A stretch of DNA of 6,803 bases from Nitrococcus sp. (GCA_030452365.1 JAKDMK010000123.1:1-6803); one strand, 5' to 3'. Positions 1 through 4,560 are shown, numbered from the stretch's first letter. The notes: generated by a model not told the origin, from the sequence alone. Program-made: numbers and translations.

Positions 1-244
1 TCTCCTGGACGAAGAACAGCCCGGTGTTGAAGTCGCGCCAGTCGCCGTCGTAGAGATCGCCCGCGATCACGACAAAACGCACCTGCTCGCCGATCGCGCA
101 ATCGACGAGGTTGGTGAAGGCCTCCCGCGCACAGTTCGCCAAGCGCTCGACCGGCGCGCCGTCGTAGCGGGCAAGGCCACGCATTGGGCTGTCCAGATGA
201 ATATCGGCCGCATGGATGAAGTCGAAGTCGCATTGCGTCGCCAT
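1..244 (-). CDS. DNA repair exonuclease, SbcD/YhaO-type metallophosphoesterase (5' part only)
   Basis: The first 81 codons of a calcineurin-like phosphoesterase are visible; the rest lies beyond base 1. The start of the fold is clear: HAADIHLDSP with the metal-binding Asp14 and His16, then VIAGDLYDGDW around residues 59-69 with Asp63 as a further metal ligand. The stretch between, with RGLARYDGAP, matches the YhaO/SbcD-like 'DNA repair exonuclease' branch of the Mre11 nuclease family. Such proteins usually pair with an SMC-like ATPase, which would lie to the left and is not visible. I chose the ATG at 244 because conserved sequence begins a few residues later. An in-frame ATG at 280 adds 12 residues and has a moderate AAGGG upstream, so it is a fair alternative. 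The gene follows the hsdR remnant on the same strand with a short gap, as in many type I restriction loci. Confidence 0.82.
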   Translation of the reverse strand, partial: MATQCDFDFIHAADIHLDSPMRGLARYDGAPVERLANCAREAFTNLVDCAIGEQVRFVVIAGDLYDGDWRDFNTGLFFVQE

Positions 245-321
245 GGTTTGCTCGCTCGCTGCCGTATGGTTTCTGCGCATCCGGGCCCTTTTACCGGACA
301 GCGGCCAAAGAAGGCAAACAA

Positions 322-854
322 TCAGCCCTTGCTCCTCGGGACGCTTCTTGCTCGTTCCAAGCGCTCGTAGACCTGGCTACCGAGCCACTTGGAAACGAGC
401 TCCTGCATATCCGGCTTACCCATGTAGTCGGTGAACAGCTCTTCGTTCAGTTCCATGCGCTCGATGAACAGCGACTCCAGCACCTGTCGGAATACCAGTT
501 GGAACTTGTCCAGCGAGTTTACTTCCGCGGCTTTCTGTAGCGACTCGTTCTGGCTGGCCGCTTCCGCAATCTGATCGAAGAACAGTTGGTCCGCCTCGTT
601 CAGTTCGCCGCCGAAACGCTCGTTGATGATGTCGATCAAGCGCGACAGCGAAAGGTGTTCCTCGGTCTCGCCGCCGTGCAGCGCTTCCAGTTTTCTCACA
701 CCTTGGGCCGGGTGGCGCGGATAAACGCCAGCGCCTCAGCGGGAAGGACCGCCCGTTCGCGGTCAAAGCCTTGTGCCTCGACCCGCGCATAGCCATTGGC
801 CAGCAGCACCGCCTCGATGGCGGTTTCAAATGCGGCCTCGGAGGTTGCCTTCAC
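322..854 (-). pseudogene. hsdR: hsdR remnant: type I restriction endonuclease subunit with internal deletion and frameshift
   Basis: Two HsdR pieces are joined. Frame one starts at GTG 854, with AAAGGA seven bases upstream, and reads 52 residues including TSEAAFETAIEAVLLANGY and FDRERAVLPAEALAFIRAT, the HsdR N-terminus. It ends at TGA 696-698. The other frame opens at 699 with KLEALHGG and continues LSLSRLIDIINERFGG, ADQLFFDQIAEAA, VNSLDKFQLVFRQ and LFIERMELNEE, the HsdR C-terminal region, ending at 322. Intact HsdR is usually about 750-1000 residues, so the nuclease core and helicase domains are absent. N-terminal KVWEKLEALHG seems to run into C-terminal sequence around GGETEE. Compared with the expected codons, one base is missing near 697, so PKV is followed by TGA. 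It cannot act as a restriction subunit. No hsdM or hsdS is in the window. Confidence 0.85.
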
Positions 855-897
855 TTCAGCATCCTTTACTCGTGGGGTGGCCGTGGGTGCGACGGCA

Positions 898-1101
898 TTA
901 ATCGCGCCGGGTATACGAAACAGCGTCTTCCGCCAAGCGGGGTGCCTCGGCGTGGATCATGGCTGGCTTGCCGTGCTGCCAGATCACGGCGTACTGGCCA
1001 AGCCGGCGCTTCCGCTCCAGGGTCTTGGCAACGGCTTGGCGCAAGCTTTCCAGCATGCGCTGGCAATCCGCGGAGGGCGTTGTCTTGTGGTTCGTGTTCA
1101 T
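898..1101 (-). CDS. Small conserved protein of unknown function, 67 aa
   Basis: A complete ORF with no frame damage. It has a polar N-terminus, then a basic helix (residues about 17-35, ALR-like SLRQAVAKTLERKRRLGQ) and a short strand-like stretch YAVIWQHGKPAMI, which resembles small hypothetical proteins with an ERKRRLGQYAV-W-DGKP core that I recall from proteobacterial accessory regions. I know of no assigned function. The ATG at 1101 overlaps the stop of the DUF4411-like remnant (ATGA), so translation may be coupled. The upstream GAGG lies too close to the ATG to serve as a normal ribosome binding site. The hsdR remnant follows after about 43 bases. Its intactness among broken neighbours suggests either recent decay around it or selection to keep it. 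Confidence 0.6.
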   Translation of the reverse strand: MNTNHKTTPSADCQRMLESLRQAVAKTLERKRRLGQYAVIWQHGKPAMIHAEAPRLAEDAVSYTRRD

Positions 1102-1250
1102 GCCTCGAGTACAAACCTAGCTCTCTCGACGCGCAACATTTCGTAAGGCGTCATGAAACGAATTGCCAAGCCAAGGCACACGTTCGGAATCTTGATGCGC
1201 TTGATCGAGTTGGCAGCAACTTCGTGGGTGATGAAAAGCAGATAGCTCAT
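1098..1250 (-). pseudogene. DUF4411-like (PIN-fold toxin) remnant, N-terminus joined to C-terminus
   Basis: This 50-codon ORF begins MSYLL and immediately continues FITHEVAANSIKRIKIPN, VCLGLAIRFMTPYEMLR and ARFVLEA. The second part resembles the C-terminal third of DUF4411 proteins (THEV, KIPNVC, MTPYEMLR, RFVL). The five-residue start resembles the family's usual MSYLLD opening before the acidic PIN motif. The whole middle, including the catalytic acidic residues, is missing, so it should be inactive. The ATG overlaps the stop of the upstream ImmA/IrrE-like fragment (ATGA) and the stop overlaps the ATG of the 67-aa gene. DUF4411 genes commonly follow an ImmA/IrrE or Xre partner, which fits. 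Family assignment is from memory of motifs and is moderate. Confidence 0.52.
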
Positions 1251-1366
1251 GTGCTTACCCGGAGGTCGCGGGCAGCCTCATGAAATGTAGCTGCCTTGCG
1301 GATGCCCAGCATCCGATAGGCATCCTGGAACAAGGTTTGTCCCTCCAGTGCGCTGGCAGTTGATCC
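1247..1366 (-). pseudogene. C-terminal fragment of an ImmA/IrrE- or Xre-type antitoxin partner
   Basis: In this frame about 39 residues read ASALEGQTLFQDAYRMLG followed by IRKAATFHEAARDL and a stop. The pattern 'LEGQTLF-DAYRMLGI-K--TF---A--LG' resembles the extreme C-terminus of ImmA/IrrE-family metallopeptidase proteins that are paired with DUF4411 toxins. The HEXXH peptidase motif and helix-turn-helix are absent; upstream the frame reaches a TGA just above 1387. It is preceded directly by a Fic N-terminal fragment in another frame, so a deletion appears to have brought two unrelated genes together. The TGA overlaps the next ATG by ATGA, preserving the original antitoxin-toxin junction. Confidence 0.45.
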
Positions 1367-1367
1367 G

Positions 1368-1591
1368 TCAGCGCGAATCCTCGGAATTCACCCACGTCCA
1401 ATCGTAGAGAAAAAGTTCTGGGTCGGGCAGCAGAGCGGTAATCCTGTCGAGCCGACCGCAGGCGAGCAGCGCCTGCTCCAGCAGGCGCTGGCGTGCGCCG
1501 GTGAGGCCGAGCAACGGCACACGCGGAAGGCGTGCACAGCATCATCCGTGGTGCTGGTGACCTCAAAGTGCACAGCGGGGCCGCGTTGCAT
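1368..1591 (-). pseudogene. Fic-family protein, N-terminal domain fragment with frameshift
   Basis: From ATG 1591 one frame reads MQRGPAVHFEVTSTTDDAVH then AFRV. After a frame change near 1517-1520 the next frame reads PLLGLTGARQRLLEQALLAC, GRLDRITALLPDPELFLY. This is the Fic_N pattern (a 'H-EVT--' opening, then 'L--A--A-GRLD-ITALLPDP-LFLY'). In intact proteins it continues into a VRKEAVLSSQIEGTQSS-type segment and the HPFxDGNGR catalytic motif; here FLY is followed by DWTWVNSEDSR and a stop. Fic proteins AMPylate or otherwise modify target proteins and often sit in type I restriction loci. Lacking the Fic core, this fragment is dead. The ancestral gene probably had a proline-rich VPxPLPP stretch where the frameshift lies. 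Confidence 0.62.
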
Positions 1592-1788
1592 GGTCGGTAT
1601 TCTCACTCGTGAAGAGTGCGGCCATTTCTATTAACGAATAACGGATGATCTGATAATAACCCTTGCCCACGACACGGACCTCCCTGCCCGCTGAACCATC
1701 GCGGTAGATGGGGACTTTCGTCTTCTCGGGCGCGATGCCGCGGCGGGCGTTGAATTTCTTTTTATTGCCCCGTACGCGGCCTGCTCAT
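1563..1788 (-). pseudogene. Unidentified small ORF with probable one-base insertion
   Basis: Starting at ATG 1788 the frame reads MSRPRTGQ and stops at TAA. If one G of the GGGG run near 1769 is removed, reading continues NKKKFNARRGIAPEKTKVP, IYRDGSAGREVRVVGKGYY, QIIRYSLIEMAALFTSENTD to a TGA at 1563-1565, about 71 residues in total. The composition, basic then hydrophobic, looks like a real small protein, but I do not recognise a family. The start lies inside the truncated RES-like toxin ORF and the end overlaps the start of the Fic fragment. It could equally be residual coding sequence from a larger deleted gene. Confidence 0.3.
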
Positions 1789-1825
1789 ATTTCGCCTTGC
1801 CTAGGCGCCAGAGCGTAAGCGTCAT
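1775..1825 (-). pseudogene. RES-domain toxin, first ~17 codons only
   Basis: The ATG at 1825 overlaps the antitoxin stop (ATGA), the usual arrangement of Xre/ParS antitoxin and RES toxin pairs. The first residues, MTLTLWRLGKAKYEQAA, match the typical RES opening ('LWR--K-KY---A'). The expected continuation (GEGA--GGRWN, the NAD-binding part of the fold) is absent; instead the frame runs into unrelated low-complexity codons. RES toxins degrade or ADP-ribosylate using NAD+. Nothing catalytic remains here. The identification rests mostly on position and on a short N-terminal match. Confidence 0.5.
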
Positions 1826-2135
1826 CCGGCGAACAGGCCGTGCTCGATGCGCATGAGGACTTCCCGGACCCGCTCCGCCCCCCAATCCGTTGCCAGCAGG
1901 TCGAGTGGTATCTCGCCGTCCAGCATCGGCACCGGCTCACGCAGCCACGCGCTCGCGGCCTCTTCACTCTCCAACACGTCCTCGGCCAACGAATAAAGTC
2001 GGGCGATCCGGACTAGGCGGTCGGATGCAGCCGGCCCAAGCCGCCCCCCTGCCGGCGGCGCCGCAGCGTGCTGGAGCTGACGGCAAGAACGCGCGCTTCG
2101 TCGTCGTGCGTCAGATGCAGCTTCCGGCTCAGTCG
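1822..2135 (-). pseudogene. Xre/MbcA/ParS-like antitoxin, frameshifted and N-terminally truncated
   Basis: The C-terminal frame (about 2050 to 1822) reads GRLGPAASDRLVRIARLY, SLAEDVLESEEAASAWLREP, PLDLLATDWGAERVREVL, MRIEHGLFAG, which is the DUF2384/ParS toxin-binding domain. Immediately upstream in another frame lies LHLTHDDEARVLAVSSSTLR then RRRQ, the Xre-type helix-turn-helix that belongs in front of it. The two frames meet at a run of six C on the plus strand (2044-2049), a likely slip site. No start codon serves the HTH frame; it runs back into the end of the 79-aa gene, so the N-terminus also appears deleted. The stop overlaps the start of the RES-like toxin remnant. Intact relatives bind and neutralise a RES toxin and autoregulate. 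Confidence 0.72.
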
Positions 2136-2368
2136 TCCGTGATCTCCAGACGCCGCTCGATGCGCTGGATGCGTTCCACCAAGCGGTCAATGGAAGACTG
2201 CTGTCGCGCCTGATCACCGTAGAGATCTGCGTACTCTCGCAGACCCTTGGCCTGTCCGCGTTCTACGGAAGCTAAGCGGTGCTTGATTTCGGTGATATCC
2301 TCGCTCATCTGATCTACCCGCATCCGGATAGGTCTCAGGTGCTCCAGCACCAAGTTGTCATCGGCCAT
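2129..2368 (-). CDS. Small coiled-coil protein, 79 aa
   Basis: A complete ORF of 79 codons from ATG 2368. It reads MADDNLVLEHLRPIRMRVD, with heptad-like spacing continuing through EDITEIKHRLASVERGQ and IDRLVERIQRIERRLE, so residues about 5-35 and 58-76 should form coiled coils. It resembles small proteobacterial proteins with the pattern 'LVLEHLR-IR---' followed by 'EIK-RL' and a terminal 'R-ERIERRL'. These are common in accessory regions, with no function that I know. A GAGG sits about nine bases before the ATG. It is the first gene of the minus-strand block and now abuts the antitoxin remnant. It may oligomerise; any role in the toxin-antitoxin or restriction locus is speculative. Confidence 0.7.
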   Translation of the reverse strand: MADDNLVLEHLRPIRMRVDQMSEDITEIKHRLASVERGQAKGLREYADLYGDQARQQSSIDRLVERIQRIERRLEITDD

Positions 2369-2606
2369 GAGTCTCTACCTCAGCGGGACGCAATCCGCAG
2401 ACAGTTCAGTTTACTGCAAAACCAACATCGTAGGCCATTGAGCCCCGACCTATAAGGTCCCTCGGCAATCAGCAAACCGCACGTCGCATCCGCCACACCC
2501 GCCTTATTCGCCGCTACGACGGCGATTGGAACTGTGAGTAGACTCACTCGATGAGCGACTGGCAGTGCTAAACAGGAAAGTAGAGGAAAACTTAGCAGGG
2601 GAAACG
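2369..2606. promoter_or_regulatory. Divergent intergenic region between the 79-aa gene and the pyrophosphatase gene
   Basis: About 238 bases separate two divergent genes, so promoters for both must lie here. A 14-bp palindrome GTGAGTAGACTCAC occupies 2534-2547, 60 bases before the pyrophosphatase start; it could be an operator but is short enough to be chance. No convincing -35/-10 pair stands out. The pyrophosphatase ribosome binding site AGGGG lies at 2597-2601. Confidence 0.35.
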
Positions 2607-3140
2607 ATGATGAAACGGCGCTCATTGCTGAACGCCCGAGCCGCATGGGTGCCTGCCGGCGTTGGATCACCGGCGAGCATACCGGTGGTGGAGGTGCTGA
2701 TCGAGATTCCGCGCTGGAGCTTTCTCAAGGTGGGCAGCACGGGCCGGGTGGATTTCGTCTCGCCGCTGCCGTGCCCATTCAATTATGGCTCGGTTCCGCA
2801 GTACCTCGGCCTCGAAGGCGATTTACTGGATGCCGTGGTCCTCGGCCCGCGCCTGCCGCGCGGAACGTCTGTGACGCTGCGAGCGTTCGCGGCCATAGGC
2901 CTTACCGACCGGGGGCTCTACGACGACAAGCTGATCTGCGCCACGTCACCGCCAAGCCGTCAGGACTATCGCAGGATAGCCGCGTTCTTCCGACTCTATG
3001 CAGGGTGCAAAGCGATACTCAACTGGTACCGCGGCCGCCCCGGCCGTAACGCTTCCGAGGGCTGGTGCGATGCGCGCGCCGCACTCGGGCGAGCACGTCC
3101 GCTGATCGGGCTTCAGCAAAAGCCTTCTGTGCCATTCTGA
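2607..3140 (+). CDS. Inorganic pyrophosphatase (family I-like), 177 aa
   Basis: Hydrolyses pyrophosphate to two phosphates in the cytoplasm, pulling biosynthetic reactions forward. The family I fold is recognisable: VEVLIEIPRWSFLK (counterparts of the catalytic Glu20 and Lys29 of the E. coli enzyme), GRVDFVSPLPCPFNYGSVPQ (Arg43 and Tyr55 counterparts), EGDLLDAVVLG (the metal-binding loop), LTDRGLYDDKLI (Asp97, Asp102 and Lys104 counterparts) and FFRLYAGCK (Tyr/Lys near the C-terminus). In the metal loop the usual D-G-D-x-x-D reads E-G-D-L-L-D, so the first acidic residue is Glu. This divergent subgroup typically has CPFNYGSVP and a GRPGRNA-EGW tail, both present. I chose ATG 2607 because AGGGG lies five bases upstream; an in-frame ATG at 2565 would put that site inside the gene. 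It appears intact and is probably monocistronic. Confidence 0.88.
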   Translation: MMKRRSLLNARAAWVPAGVGSPASIPVVEVLIEIPRWSFLKVGSTGRVDFVSPLPCPFNYGSVPQYLGLEGDLLDAVVLGPRLPRGTSVTLRAFAAIGLTDRGLYDDKLICATSPPSRQDYRRIAAFFRLYAGCKAILNWYRGRPGRNASEGWCDARAALGRARPLIGLQQKPSVPF

Positions 3141-3371
3141 TCCGAGAATTCGGGGCAGACAGTTATCGTTATACTGCGGGCCACCGCCGCCAGGGTGGTT
3201 CGTTAACTGGCCACGCACTCGGTCAAGGCCAGGCTGGTGAGTCGGCCACTCATCGGCGATGTACGACCGGCGTGGTTGGGAAAACAACTGCACCGACGTT
3301 CGCGCCACGCTCGGCAGGGGCGTCCGGGGAAACCACGAGGCATGACCGGCAAACAACTATTGATGTAACTA

Positions 3372-3421
3372 GGGCCTGTTGCCATTCACCCACGGCGTCG
3401 TGGGTGAATGTCAACAGACCC
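3372..3421. repeat. 23-bp inverted repeat with 4-base loop, MITE- or IS-end-like
   Basis: Left arm 3372-3394 (GGGCCTGTTGCCATTCACCC then ACG) pairs with right arm 3399-3421 at 21 of 23 positions around the loop GCGT; the mismatches are 3375/3418 and 3382/3411. The copy TGTAAC lies on both sides (3364-3369 and 3423-3428), two and one bases away. No T-run follows on either strand, so a simple terminator is unlikely. The arm sequence (GGGTCTGTTGACATTCA-like) resembles terminal repeats of IS elements, so a MITE or an insertion sequence reduced to its two ends is my preferred reading. Confidence 0.7.
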
Positions 3422-3586
3422 TTGTAACGTGTCACCGTAATTCGGTCGGTAGCTCTCCTAATGCCGAGGCGCGGCGTACGATGCTGTCGAACTTCTTTAC
3501 ATTAACATACCGTATTTGAGCGATTTCTCGCGCTCTTCGCTGTTATCTATTTGCTTAGTCAAATGATATTTAGTCGCGGATTAAAT

Positions 3587-3602
3587 TTTGCATCTATGCA
3601 AA
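3587..3602. promoter_or_regulatory. 16-bp palindrome TTTGCAT-CT-ATGCAAA, possible operator
   Basis: Two perfect 7-bp half-sites separated by CT lie 34-49 bases upstream of the 83-aa start codon, at the downstream edge of the AT-rich stretch. The two-base centre is too tight for an RNA hairpin loop, so binding by a dimeric regulator is more plausible than a terminator. No regulator is encoded beside it. Confidence 0.45.
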
Positions 3603-3635
3603 GCATCGAAGAGCATCTGCGCTAAGGAGAACGCA

Positions 3636-3887
3636 ATGAACGCAGAGCAGCGGCTACTGGGTGCGCTTGCCGATGAGTTGGCACGTCTAAATCACGAGTT
3701 GAGCCACACCACCCGTTGGGTCAAGGATATCCAGGCCGGTAAGCAGTCTGCCGACCTTCTCAAGCGCGGCCTGACCAAGCGCGATGTCGAATACTGGGCT
3801 CGCGGCGCCAGCCTAGCCCGACGGAAGACGCGGGACAGATTGGCGAAACTGTATGCACAGCTCGACTCCGGCATCCACGGGCAGTAG
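3636..3887 (+). CDS. Hypothetical protein, 83 aa, helical and charged
   Basis: The ATG at 3636 has an AAGGAG ribosome binding site seven bases upstream; an in-frame ATG at 3588 overlaps the palindrome and lacks such a site. The product begins MNAEQRLLGALADELARLN, followed by HELSHTTRWVKDIQAGK, a central KRGLTKRDVEYWARGASLAR and a C-terminal RDRLAKLYAQL. It looks all-helical, with no signal peptide, membrane segment or cysteine motif. I do not recognise the family. It stands alone: no co-directional neighbour is within 300 bases on either side. It has its own leader and a hairpin after the stop, so it is probably a separate transcription unit. Good codon structure and ribosome binding site make it likely to be real. 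Confidence 0.65.
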   Translation: MNAEQRLLGALADELARLNHELSHTTRWVKDIQAGKQSADLLKRGLTKRDVEYWARGASLARRKTRDRLAKLYAQLDSGIHGQ

Positions 3888-3914
3888 GCGGGCACACGCC
3901 ACCACCGCCCGCCT
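3886..3914 (+). terminator. Terminator-like hairpin after the 83-aa gene
   Basis: AGGCGGGC (3886-3893) pairs perfectly with GCCCGCCT (3907-3914) around a 13-base loop, starting within the stop codon. No U-tract follows (next bases GAGACCC), so it is not a canonical intrinsic terminator; it may stabilise the 3' end or help Rho-dependent ending. Confidence 0.4.
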
Positions 3915-3954
3915 GAGACCCAGCGAGCGCTAGTTCCTGTAAATTTTGGTTTAC

Positions 3955-4007
3955 ACGTAATTACTCATCCCTCGTCATCCTGCGCAGAAGGGGGTGAGTA
4001 GTTACGT
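3955..4007. repeat. 17-bp inverted repeat with 19-base loop, possible IS/MITE end pair
   Basis: Left arm 3955-3971 (ACGTAATTACTCATCCC) faces right arm 3991-4007 (GGGGTGAGTAGTTACGT). They agree at 15 of 17 positions, and both differences become G·U pairs in a plus-strand RNA, so the helix would be complete. Outside the arms, GTTTAC on the left and GTTTACA on the right extend partial similarity. It sits exactly where the TetR-like stub loses similarity to its family, which suggests a small inserted element or the two ends of an insertion sequence whose interior is gone. Confidence 0.6.
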
Positions 4008-4012
4008 TTACA

Positions 4013-4159
4013 TCTGCTGTCTTGGCTCTGCCGCGCATTAGCCTCCGCGATCGTGGGCGTCGATCCTCGCCGTTGCAGCCGCGTCGTGGCCTCGACGATC
4101 GCTACCCGCGTGCGCGCCTTCTGGTTGGCGCGAGGCTCCTCTTGACGCATGCTCGCCAT
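4013..4159 (-). pseudogene. TetR-like regulator, N-terminal stub
   Basis: From ATG 4159 the frame reads MASMRQEEPRANQKARTRVA, IVEATTRLQRRGSTPTIAEA, then leaves the family pattern (NARQSQDSRCK). The opening matches the first half of a TetR helix-turn-helix ('R-AIV-AA--L---G-TPTIAE'), after which one expects VA--A-VSRATAYRYFP. That second half and the ligand-binding domain are absent. The break coincides with the inverted repeat at 3955-4007, into which the frame runs. It is divergent from the SnoaL-like gene, a classic position for a local repressor. There is no clear ribosome binding site at 4159; ATG 4150 is an alternative. Confidence 0.5.
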
Positions 4160-4178
4160 GGTGCAATTAATACACTAC

Positions 4179-4209
4179 TTGTCGTGAAATAAATCACATA
4201 ACGCGACAA
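4179..4209. promoter_or_regulatory. Nested palindromes in the divergent promoter: CRP/FNR-like site inside TTGTCG/CGACAA repeat
   Basis: The inner site CGTGA-AATAAA-TCACA (4183-4198) matches the CRP-type pattern TGTGA-N6-TCACA at nine of ten defined positions. It is framed by TTGTCG (4179-4184) and its reverse complement CGACAA (4204-4209). The location between the divergent TetR-like stub and the SnoaL-like gene, 15-45 bases before ATG 4224, fits an operator or activator site. Whether a CRP/FNR protein or the lost TetR regulator bound here cannot be told from sequence. Confidence 0.45.
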
Positions 4210-4223
4210 AAGGGAGCGGCGCA

Positions 4224-4493
4224 ATGAGCATGACTCCTGAGCAAATGGACGATCTGGTCGCCCAACACTTCGGCTTCGAGGCGACCGACGACGTCGACGG
4301 CGTGATGGGCACTCTGAGCGCGGGTGCTCAGCACCAGATCATCCCCCCGCCGGTCGGGGAGCGCACCGATTCGTCGGAGATGCGCTCCTACTACGAGATA
4401 CTCTCCAACGCCATCAAGCGCGCAAGCGTCACGCCGCTGCGGCGCCTGTACGGTCAGGGCTCGCTAATCGACGAGACGCTCTGGCACGGCTAA
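4224..4493 (+). pseudogene. SnoaL-like (NTF2-fold) protein, ended early by an in-frame TAA
   Basis: The ORF begins MSMTPEQMDDLVAQHFGFEA and continues DDVDGVMGTLSAGAQHQII, MRSYYEILSNAIKRASV, LRRLYGQGSLIDETLWHG, the N-terminal two thirds of a SnoaL/NTF2-like fold (steroid-isomerase-like cone). After WHG the codon TAA (4491-4493) intervenes, but the same frame carries on IEHGRPLLCDGKS, exactly what relatives have next, before the similarity to the usual FRLLHVFEFRDG end is lost near 4535. So there is both a nonsense codon, perhaps from CAA, and loss of the 3' end. GGGAG lies eight bases before the ATG. SnoaL-like proteins bind small hydrophobic molecules or isomerise them; the substrate is unknown. 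The 89-aa product would lack the last strands. Confidence 0.6.
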
Positions 4494-4560
4494 ATCGAGC
4501 ACGGACGCCCGTTGCTGTGCGACGGGAAGAGCGACAGGGATCGCTCCGAACGAGGTCTCG

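Larger units (their letters stand above)
3141..3635. other. Non-coding stretch with inverted repeats and an AT-rich leader
   Basis: No open frame here has recognisable protein character. The first part (3141-3370) is GC-rich and featureless by eye. A near-perfect 23-bp inverted repeat lies at 3372-3421. From about 3490 to 3602 the composition turns strongly AT-rich, which fits the promoter region of the 83-aa gene, and ends in a 16-bp palindrome. I could not settle on one -35/-10 pair. Confidence 0.5.

Noticed and set aside
2565..2606. Longer pyrophosphatase start at ATG 2565
   Set aside because: The extra 14 residues contain the AGGGG ribosome binding site for ATG 2607 and have no family similarity.
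2946..3356. Minus-strand 136-codon ORF across the pyrophosphatase end
   Set aside because: No family resemblance and it overlaps a well-supported gene.
3372..3421. Inverted repeat as an intrinsic terminator of the pyrophosphatase gene
   Set aside because: It lies more than 230 bases after the stop and has no T-run on either strand.
3065..3427. Plus-strand ORF and opposite-strand ORFs in 3200-3435 as transposase remnants for the inverted repeat
   Set aside because: No transposase motif (no DDE, HTH or zinc pattern) could be seen in any frame.
3588..3635. Longer start for the 83-aa gene at ATG 3588
   Set aside because: It lies inside the palindrome and lacks a ribosome binding site, whereas ATG 3636 has AAGGAG at good spacing.
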